From: CAZRDB01 sp964598695
GTDB taxonomy: Bacteria; Armatimonadota; Zipacnadia; UBA1398
Assembly (NCBI GenBank): GCA_964598695.1
Contig: CAZRDB010000158.1
Coordinates: 1 to 11,863 of the forward strand
Direction of reading: 5' to 3'
DNA length: 11,863 nucleotides
A program made the translations under genes and the position numbers. The notes under the pieces were generated by a model. It had not been told where the DNA came from. It searched no databases and saw only the letters and a list, made by a program, of their open reading frames with translations. Shown here piece after piece: positions 6,253 through 11,863 of this stretch (positions are counted from its first letter, which is position 1; each line of letters opens with the position of its first letter).

Positions 6253-8526
6253 ATGTCCGAGCTACTCGCCAGCCTGAACCCCGCCCAACTCGAGGCGGTG
6301 ACCTACGGCCCCGGCCCGCTGCTGATCTTCGCCGGCGCCGGAACCGGCAAGACCCGCGTGCTGACCCACCGAATCGCCCATCTGATCCAGGAGCACCGGG
6401 TCGAGCCCCGGACGATCCTCGCCGTGACCTTCACCAACAAGGCCGCTGGCGAGATGCGGGAGCGCGTGGAGGGGCTGCTCCGCGGCAACCTGCGCGGCAT
6501 GTGGATCGGCACGTTCCACGCGATCTGCGCCCGGCTTCTCCGCCAGAGCGGGGAGGCGATCGGGGTGCCGCCCGACTTCACCATCTACGACACCTCGGAC
6601 CAAGAGGCCCTGATGCGCGACGTGGTCGAGAGCCTGATGCTCGACCCGAAGGACCCGAGCTTCAAGCCGCGCAACCTGCTTGCCGAGATCTCGCGCGCCA
6701 AGAACGAGCTGCTCACCCCGCGCGAGTACGAGCGCACCGCGGCCGACAACCGCGAGCGGCAGATCGCGACGATCTACGCGAACTACACCCGGCGGCTGGA
6801 CGAGGCCCGCGCTCTCGACTTCGACGACCTGATCGGCAAGGCCGTCCATCTCCTGCAGAGCCACCCGGCCGTCGCCGCCGAGTACGCGGCGCGCTTCCGC
6901 CACGTGCTCGTCGACGAGTACCAGGACATCAACTACGCCCAGTACCTGCTGGTGAAGAGCATCGCGGGCGAGCACCGCAGCATCACCGTCGTGGGTGATG
7001 ACGACCAGTCGATCTACCGCTGGCGGGGCGCCGATGTGCGGCTGATCCTGGAGTTCGAGAAGGACTTCCCGGAGTGCCGGGTGGTCAAGCTCGAGCAGAA
7101 CTACCGCTCGACGCAGACGGTGCTCAACGCGGCCTACGAAGTCATCCGCAAGAACCCCCACCGCAAGGACAAGAAGCTCTTCTCCGACCTCGGCGAGGGT
7201 GAGCTGATCCGCCTCTATCGCGCGATCACGGAGCACGACGAGGCGGCCTGGGTGGCGCGGACGATCCGGGAGGCGCGGAGCGAGGGCGCCTCGCTGGGCG
7301 ACCACGCGATCCTGTTTCGCACGAACGCCCAGTCGCGCGCGCTCGAGGAGGCGCTCAACGACTCGGGCATCGCCTACCAGCTCGTCGGCGGCCACCGCTT
7401 CTACGATCGCAAGGAGATCAAGGACATCCTGGCCTACCTCAAGGTCGTCCAGAACCCGTTCGACACCGTCTCGCTGCTCCGGATCATCAACGTTCCGACG
7501 CGTGGGATCGGCCCCAAGGCGCTCAGCAACCTCGAGCGCGTGGCGCAGAGCGAGGGCGAGCCGCTGCTCTCCATCCTCCTGCGGGCGTGCGAGTTCGCCC
7601 ACGAGTTCGAGCGGAGCGCGGCGGCGCTGGCCCGGTTCGGCGAGCTGCTCTCGGACTTGCTGCAGGCCGCCGCCGAGCTGACGCTGCCGGAGCTGGTCCG
7701 CAAGGTGCTCAGCCGCTCGGGCTACGAGGAGATGCTTCGGGCCGAGCGCTCGGCCGAGGCCGAGGGGCGGCTCGAGAACATCCGCGAGCTGGCGACGGCG
7801 GCCGAGAAGTTCCTGGAGCGCGAGGAGAACGGCACACTGGGCGGCTTCCTCGAGCATGTGGCGCTGGTCTCCGACGTCGACGAGCTGGCGAGTGCCGGTC
7901 AGCTCGTCACGCTGATGACCCTCCACGCCGCCAAGGGTCTGGAGTTCGGCACCGTCTTCCTGGTGGGGATGGAGGAGAGCCTCTTCCCCCACTCGCGCTC
8001 GTTCGAGGATCCGCTGGGGATGGAGGAGGAGCGGCGGCTGTGCTACGTCGGTATGACGCGTGCCAAGCGGCGGCTGTACCTGAGCCACGCGCACACCCGG
8101 GCCCAGTTCGGGGAGACGCGCGCCAACGCGCCGAGCCGGTTCCTCGCCGACGTGCCGAGCAACCTGCTGGAGAGCGCCGGCGGGGGGCAGCAATCGTTCC
8201 AGCGGACCGTCGAGCTGGAGCGCAACACGCTGTTTGACCGCGAACGGACGCGCCAGCCGGGGCTCGACCTCGGCGCCGCCCTCTCGCGCCGGGGCGGCCC
8301 GGCCACTCCGACCGCCCCACAGGCGCGCCCAGGGGCGGCCTCGCGGCCGTCGGGGCCGGCGACCAGCGGTTCGTTCCGGCCGGGCGAGCGTGTCCGGCAC
8401 GATACCTTCGGCGTGGGCACGGTCGTCTCCGTGAGCGCCGCCGATATCATCACGGTCGCTTTCGAGGGCGCGGGCGTGAAGAAGCTCTCGTTGCAGTACG
8501 CGAAGGTGGAGAAGGCGGGGAGATGA
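6253..8526 (+). CDS. pcrA: PcrA/UvrD-type ATP-dependent 3'-5' DNA helicase
   Basis: The predicted protein is 757 aa, close to the usual 720-780 of PcrA. All superfamily 1A motifs are present in order: Q motif LNPAQLEAV (8-16), Walker A AGAGTGKT (27-34), TFTNKAAGEM, Walker B VDEYQDIN (D221-E222), GDDDQSIYRWRGA (248-260), LEQNYRST, TLHAAKGLEF (T556-F565) and RRLCYVGMTRAK (Y598-R603). After a Pro/Ser/Gly/Ala-rich linker (~650-706), a C-terminal Tudor-like segment (~707-757, FRPGERVRHDTFGVGTV) matches the PcrA domain that contacts RNA polymerase. This enzyme unwinds DNA in nucleotide excision repair and replication restart, clears RecA filaments, and in some bacteria backtracks stalled RNA polymerase. 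It is divergent from the DinG-like gene across a region with a LexA-like box. Its stop overlaps the next gene's start (ATGA). I see no missing motif. Confidence 0.97.
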   Translation: MSELLASLNPAQLEAVTYGPGPLLIFAGAGTGKTRVLTHRIAHLIQEHRVEPRTILAVTFTNKAAGEMRERVEGLLRGNLRGMWIGTFHAICARLLRQSGEAIGVPPDFTIYDTSDQEALMRDVVESLMLDPKDPSFKPRNLLAEISRAKNELLTPREYERTAADNRERQIATIYANYTRRLDEARALDFDDLIGKAVHLLQSHPAVAAEYAARFRHVLVDEYQDINYAQYLLVKSIAGEHRSITVVGDDDQSIYRWRGADVRLILEFEKDFPECRVVKLEQNYRSTQTVLNAAYEVIRKNPHRKDKKLFSDLGEGELIRLYRAITEHDEAAWVARTIREARSEGASLGDHAILFRTNAQSRALEEALNDSGIAYQLVGGHRFYDRKEIKDILAYLKVVQNPFDTVSLLRIINVPTRGIGPKALSNLERVAQSEGEPLLSILLRACEFAHEFERSAAALARFGELLSDLLQAAAELTLPELVRKVLSRSGYEEMLRAERSAEAEGRLENIRELATAAEKFLEREENGTLGGFLEHVALVSDVDELASAGQLVTLMTLHAAKGLEFGTVFLVGMEESLFPHSRSFEDPLGMEEERRLCYVGMTRAKRRLYLSHAHTRAQFGETRANAPSRFLADVPSNLLESAGGGQQSFQRTVELERNTLFDRERTRQPGLDLGAALSRRGGPATPTAPQARPGAASRPSGPATSGSFRPGERVRHDTFGVGTVVSVSAADIITVAFEGAGVKKLSLQYAKVEKAGR

Positions 8527-8975
8527 GCGGCGGGGGCCGTACCGATTCGGGCGCGTACGTGCTGCTGACGACGCTTGCCAGCGCATCGCGCCTCGAGGTC
8601 GGTCGACTCGGCATCATCGAACTGGAGCCGGGCGTCCTGGCCTACGTGGGATCGGGCATGCGGGCCCTCAGGGCGCGGGTGACCCGGCACCTGGCGCGGG
8701 AGAAGCCGCTGCGGTGGCACATCGATTGGCTGACCGTCGCTCACCCGGCTCGCGAGGCACTGGTCCTCCCGTGCGGCGAGCGGATCGAGTGCGCGCTCGG
8801 CGCCTGGCTTGCGGGACTGGGCTGGCGTCGGGTGGCCCCGGGCTTCGGATCGAGCGACTGCCGCTGCCCCACCCATCTGCTCCACCACGAGGGGCAGGTG
8901 AAGGCCGATGAGCTGCGCGCGGCGCTCCCGCCCGAGTGGCGGGAAGGAGCCGTCGTCGTCGCCGGTGACGGCTAG
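8523..8975 (+). CDS. GIY-YIG-fold DUF123 family protein
   Basis: The predicted protein is 150 aa. ATG 8523 overlaps the pcrA stop as ATGA, and AAGG (8512-8515) lies 7 nt upstream, so it should be translated by coupling with pcrA. The sequence matches DUF123. GAYVLL (10-15) and YVGS (41-44) take the place of the GIY and YIG motifs. LRARVTRHL (49-57) carries the conserved Arg (R52 or R55), WHIDWL spans 65-70, E89 in IECAL is the likely metal-binding Glu, and GFGSSDCRCPTHL (107-119) is the family hallmark. GIY-YIG domains are usually Mg2+-dependent endonucleases. DUF123 proteins are little characterised, and in some archaea the domain is fused to endonuclease III, which suggests a DNA-repair role. 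Coupling to a repair helicase points the same way. The last ~20 residues after HLLHHEG are outside the conserved family core. Confidence 0.88.
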   Translation: MSGGGRTDSGAYVLLTTLASASRLEVGRLGIIELEPGVLAYVGSGMRALRARVTRHLAREKPLRWHIDWLTVAHPAREALVLPCGERIECALGAWLAGLGWRRVAPGFGSSDCRCPTHLLHHEGQVKADELRAALPPEWREGAVVVAGDG

Positions 8976-10749
8976 ATGGGCGGCCCTGATCCTGGCCCTG
9001 CAGGTGCTCGTGGAAGCGCTCTGGGGCCGGGGCGCACCGGAGCAGGCGGCGGTCCTCTCAACGTTCCTGCTGGCCCCGGCGCTCGTCGTCGGCGGCGCCT
9101 GGCTGGTCTCGCGGCGACTGGAGGCCCTGCTGCCCAACCGGCTGTCGCTGCTCGGGTGGGCGCTGTTCGCTTGGATGGCCGTCGCGACCGTCGCGGGCTG
9201 GAGCCGCCTCTACGCCGATGAGCCGCTCCGGCGGATCCTGCTCCTCGCGGCCGCCTACGGCGTGGGGCTTGTGGCCGGGGCGCAGGGCGATACGCGCCTC
9301 GGACTCGGCCGGTACGCCGCCCACCTCGGGACCGCTCTCGCGGCCGTCGCGGCGGCCCGCGCGTGGCTGGCGCCGGAGCCGGACGGACGGTGGGCCTCGT
9401 CCCTCGAGAGCCCGGCGCTCCTCGGCTGCTTGCTGTGCTTGACCCTTCCGCCGACCGTGGCCGCTGCGCTCGAGGGAGAGCGGCGCAACCGCGTGCTCCT
9501 GCTTGGCGTCGCGCTCCAGGCCGCCGCGCTCGTGGGGGCGGGCTCGCGGCTCGCGCTCGGCGCGGTCGGCGTCAGCCTGGTTTGGTGGGCGTCGCTGTCG
9601 GGCCTGCGGAGCGCGGGGCGCCGGGTTCGTGCCTGCGTCTGGGGTCTGTTGGCGGTCGCCACGGTGGCGGCGCTCGCGGTCGCACTGCGGCCCTCGCCGG
9701 GCCACGAGAGCAGCGCGTCGCACCGTCTGTTCATCTGGCAGACGTCAGCGCGCGTCATCGGGCGCGAGCCGTGGCTTGGGGTCGGGGTGGGGAGCTTCGA
9801 CACGGCCTTCCGTGTCTGTCGCCCGTGGGTGGGGACAGACCGCAGCGACACGCTGGCGGTCGTGCGGGACGCCCACAACGATCTCCTCCACATGGGAGCC
9901 GAGACCGGCGTCGCCGGGGGCCTGCTCCTGGCGTCGCTGTTGGTGGTGGCGTTGGCGCGCCCGATCGCGTCCAGGGGAGCGAGCGCCGGCCGGACGAGCG
10001 TCGCCCTCCGGGTGGGTCTCGCCGCGTGGGTCCTGAACGGCCTCGGCAATGGCTCGATCGACGTGCCCGCGGTCGCGATGCTCGCGCTCGCGATGGCGGG
10101 GGCGCTCGTGGCGGCGGGGGGCGAGTCGACGAGTGCGCCCGAGGCCACGCGCCGGGTGGGCGGGCTGGCGGTCGCCGCGGGTGTGGGGCTCTGGGGCCTC
10201 TTCGCGGTGGGCCAGATCGGCGCTCGGCTGGCGGAGGCGAGCGTGTGGGCGGCGGGGGTGGTCGCGCACGACCGCGGCCCGGTCGCGCTGGAGGGGGCTC
10301 TGGAGACGGCGCGGCTGAGCGGCAAGCTGGAGTGCTACCTGAGCCTCGCGGAGTCCGTCGCGACGACGCCGGCGCAGCGGAGGCAGGTCCTGGAGGCGGC
10401 GCGGGTGGTCTGCCCCTACGAGGCGGAGGTCTACGCACGGCTGGCGCTGCTCGAGGAGGATGCGGAAGCCGGGAGCGGGGTTCGCAGCGCACGACGCGCT
10501 GTCGAACTGGACGCCTACAACCCGTACTACCGCCGGCAGCTCGCCGACGGCCTCTGCCGCGCCGGAGAGAGCGCCGCCGCCGAGGAGCAGTACCGGCTCG
10601 CGGAGGCCCTGTTCGAACGGACCCTGGAGGTGGCGGTGAGCCGGAACGGCGAGACGTCGCCCGCGGCGGAGGCAGTGCGGATGGAACTCTCGCGCGTGCG
10701 CGAACGACTGCGCGACCTGGAGGCAGTCGAGCACAAGACGCTGGCGTAG
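8965..10749 (+). CDS. O-antigen ligase/polymerase-family membrane protein with TPR-like C-terminus
   Basis: The predicted protein is 594 aa from GTG 8965, overlapping the previous gene by 11 nt. ATG 8908 is an alternative start adding 19 residues, with AGGTG 7 nt upstream but a 68-nt overlap. About ten hydrophobic helices fill residues ~5-440. The Wzy_C/O-antigen-ligase signature spans ~252-325: SHRLFIWQTS (252-261), PWLGVGVGSFD (269-279) and AHNDLLHMGAETG (303-315), with the extracytoplasmic loop in between. Such proteins join polysaccharide from an undecaprenyl carrier to a lipid or protein acceptor, or polymerise repeat units, at the outer face of the inner membrane. Residues ~455-594 are soluble, helical and TPR-like (for example AEVYARLALLEED, then YYRRQLADGLCRAGESAAAE), a common appendage in this family. 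Whether it acts as ligase or polymerase cannot be told. It is co-directional with the repair genes and precedes an ABC exporter. Confidence 0.85.
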   Translation: MTARWAALILALQVLVEALWGRGAPEQAAVLSTFLLAPALVVGGAWLVSRRLEALLPNRLSLLGWALFAWMAVATVAGWSRLYADEPLRRILLLAAAYGVGLVAGAQGDTRLGLGRYAAHLGTALAAVAAARAWLAPEPDGRWASSLESPALLGCLLCLTLPPTVAAALEGERRNRVLLLGVALQAAALVGAGSRLALGAVGVSLVWWASLSGLRSAGRRVRACVWGLLAVATVAALAVALRPSPGHESSASHRLFIWQTSARVIGREPWLGVGVGSFDTAFRVCRPWVGTDRSDTLAVVRDAHNDLLHMGAETGVAGGLLLASLLVVALARPIASRGASAGRTSVALRVGLAAWVLNGLGNGSIDVPAVAMLALAMAGALVAAGGESTSAPEATRRVGGLAVAAGVGLWGLFAVGQIGARLAEASVWAAGVVAHDRGPVALEGALETARLSGKLECYLSLAESVATTPAQRRQVLEAARVVCPYEAEVYARLALLEEDAEAGSGVRSARRAVELDAYNPYYRRQLADGLCRAGESAAAEEQYRLAEALFERTLEVAVSRNGETSPAAEAVRMELSRVRERLRDLEAVEHKTLA

Positions 10750-10781
10750 GAGGCGCGGTGGCCCAGTGGGGCGATGGCGGC

Positions 10782-10809
10782 TTTACAGCGGTGTGCAGGG
10801 TGCTACAAT
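10782..10809 (+). promoter_or_regulatory. Sigma70-type promoter of the ABC exporter
   Basis: TTTACA (-35, 10782-10787), a 16-nt spacer and TACAAT (-10, 10804-10809), preceded by TGC, form an extended -10 promoter. It is by far the best housekeeping promoter in this GC-rich window. It starts 33 nt after the ligase gene ends and would begin transcription near 10816, leaving a leader of about 75 nt before GTG 10891. Confidence 0.72.
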
Positions 10810-10815
10810 ACGCGC

Positions 10816-10890
10816 GCCTCAGCCCTACCGAGCGAGGCCCAGAGGCAAACTTGCCCGGAAAGGTGCCGAAGGGCGTCTCGCCCGAGTCGC
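10816..10890 (+). other. Structured leader (5' UTR) of the ABC exporter
   Basis: The predicted leader can fold two GC-rich hairpins: GCCTC (10816-10820) with GAGGC (10834-10838), and GGGCG (10871-10875) with CGCCC (10879-10883) over a TCT loop. The second ends 7 nt before the GTG start and covers the place where a Shine-Dalgarno should be; no good one is visible. This could limit or regulate translation. It does not match any riboswitch class I know, and short GC hairpins are common at this base composition. Confidence 0.3.
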
Positions 10891-11863
10891 GTGAAGAGCC
10901 GCTCGAACTTCATCCGATTCCTCGGCTTCCTGAAACCGCACCGATGGCGGTTTGCCGTCCTCGTGGCGTTCTCCTCGCTCTTCGCCGTCACCGGCATCCC
11001 CTCGGCCCTCCTGGCGCGCAAGCTCCTCGCCGAGGTTCCCGACCTCATCCGCGCGGACGACCTGAGCGCCGCACTGCGCCTGGGACTCCTCTGCGTGGCA
11101 GGCCGGTTCGCGGTCTCGGCGATCGACACGTGCCTCGGCTTCGTGCGCCAGATCCTGATGCTCCGGGTGGGCGAGCGCCTGGTCTTCGATGTCCGCCAGA
11201 AGCTGTATCGCCACATCCAGCGGCTCTCGCTGCGGTACTACGAGGGCGTCCAGACCGGCGGGATCATGAGCCGGGTGCTGTGGGACGTCGAGGGCATCCG
11301 TCAGGTCTCCACCGGCGCGCTGTCGCAGTTCATCGTCGACACGGTCGTGCTCGCCGTCTTCACGGTCTACCTCTTCATCGCGCGGTGGGAGGTCGGGTGT
11401 CTCGCCCTGGTCTTCCTGCCGCTCTACCTTCTCAACTTCGTCGCGTTTCGGCGCAAGATCCGCGATGCGAGCATCGAGGTGCGCGACAAGTTCACTGCGA
11501 TCACCACGGACCTTCACGAGCGCGTCGCCGGGGTCCGGGTCGTGAAGTCGTTCGGCACCGAACGCTCGGAGGCCCGCGCGTTCGTCGCCGAGGCGCGTGA
11601 GAACCTGGGTCTCAGCCTGCGGCTGGGCACATGGTCGGCGGCGCTGGGCCATACGGCCGCCCTGATCACGATCTTCGGCACGCAGATGGTCACCCTGTTC
11701 GTGGTGCTCCGCTCGTGCATGCCGAACCCTGACATGATCATCGCCGATCTCGTGCTCTACGAGTTCCTGCTGAACCGCATGTACGGCCCGATCATCAACA
11801 TGACCAACCTGAACGACGCGATCATGCGCGCGAGTGCCTGCATCGACCGGATCTTCGCGACGC
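10891..11863 (+). CDS. ABC exporter (MsbA-like), N-terminal transmembrane domain, partial
   Basis: The frame from GTG 10891 stays open to the window edge (324 codons), so the ATP-binding domain lies beyond it. The start gives MKSRSNFIRFLGFLKPHRWRF, the usual basic elbow helix of type I ABC exporters. The following TM helices lie near residues 20-36, 55-75, 140-175 and 245-275. The intracellular loop YYEGVQTGGIMSRVLWDVEG (~111-130) matches the family's F-(x)-G-[ED]-(x)-SR-(x)-DV pattern, and ERVAGVRVVKSFGTE (~210-224) is the second hallmark after TM4. Members are homodimeric inner-membrane pumps; MsbA flips lipid A, while others export peptides, drugs or glycolipids. The preceding O-antigen ligase favours a lipid or glycan substrate, but this is context only. 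It has its own strong promoter and probably a separate transcription unit from the repair genes. The start codon is likely but lacks a clear ribosome binding site. Confidence 0.88.
   Translation, partial: MKSRSNFIRFLGFLKPHRWRFAVLVAFSSLFAVTGIPSALLARKLLAEVPDLIRADDLSAALRLGLLCVAGRFAVSAIDTCLGFVRQILMLRVGERLVFDVRQKLYRHIQRLSLRYYEGVQTGGIMSRVLWDVEGIRQVSTGALSQFIVDTVVLAVFTVYLFIARWEVGCLALVFLPLYLLNFVAFRRKIRDASIEVRDKFTAITTDLHERVAGVRVVKSFGTERSEARAFVAEARENLGLSLRLGTWSAALGHTAALITIFGTQMVTLFVVLRSCMPNPDMIIADLVLYEFLLNRMYGPIINMTNLNDAIMRASACIDRIFAT

Noticed and set aside
6262..8586. 774-codon open frame on the minus strand opposite pcrA
   Set aside because: It mirrors pcrA codon structure, is rich in L, R, V, D, and shows no domain; it also runs past the pcrA end into the next gene.
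9363..11600. 745-codon open frame on the plus strand in another frame of the ligase and ABC genes
   Set aside because: It crosses an intergenic region with a strong promoter, is extremely Arg/Gly-rich, and competes with two genes carrying clear family motifs.
1..11863. Search for tRNA, rRNA, CRISPR repeats, transposase genes, terminal inverted repeats and att sites
   Set aside because: None seen by eye. Genes are closely packed, gaps are at most about 160 nt, and composition is even throughout, so there is no sign of an inserted element.

Overview
This is a GC-rich bacterial stretch of mostly ordinary-looking chromosome. It holds eight protein genes, tightly packed, with no rRNA, tRNA, CRISPR array, insertion sequence or long non-coding gap. 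Two genes run off the ends. An O-antigen ligase-type polymerase/ligase next to an MsbA-like ABC exporter suggests a diderm (outer-membrane) bacterium. The base composition and the LexA-type operator would fit a lineage such as Armatimonadota, but that placement is only a guess.

Layout: (1) 1-772, minus strand, the N-terminal half of an MFS-type transporter. (2) 936-2903, plus strand, a secreted glycoamylase-like (COG5368/GH144-type) glycoside hydrolase, divergent from the transporter. (3) 2914-3306 and 3310-6099, minus strand, a two-gene unit: a large DinG-type iron-sulfur helicase followed 3 nt later by a PaaI-like hotdog thioesterase. (4) 6253-8526, plus strand, a PcrA/UvrD helicase, divergent from the DinG-like gene. 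It overlaps by 4 nt a small DUF123 GIY-YIG protein (8523-8975), which overlaps an O-antigen ligase/TPR membrane protein (about 8965-10749). (5) 10891-11863, plus strand, the start of an ABC exporter behind its own sigma70-like promoter.

The centre of the window reads as a DNA-repair block. Two helicases of different superfamilies share a 153-nt divergent control region. That region contains a near-perfect Gram-positive-type LexA box, CGAGC-N4-GTTCG at 6143-6156, so both transcripts may be DNA-damage inducible. A nuclease-fold protein is translationally coupled to PcrA. The DinG-like protein carries an N-terminal region that looks like a DnaQ-type exonuclease domain that has lost its catalytic acids. 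The right end turns to envelope biogenesis (ligase plus exporter) and the left end to carbohydrate use (hydrolase plus transporter). I see no clear novel defence or mobile system. The best leads are the putative LexA operator, the pseudo-exonuclease/helicase fusion and the PcrA/GIY-YIG coupling.
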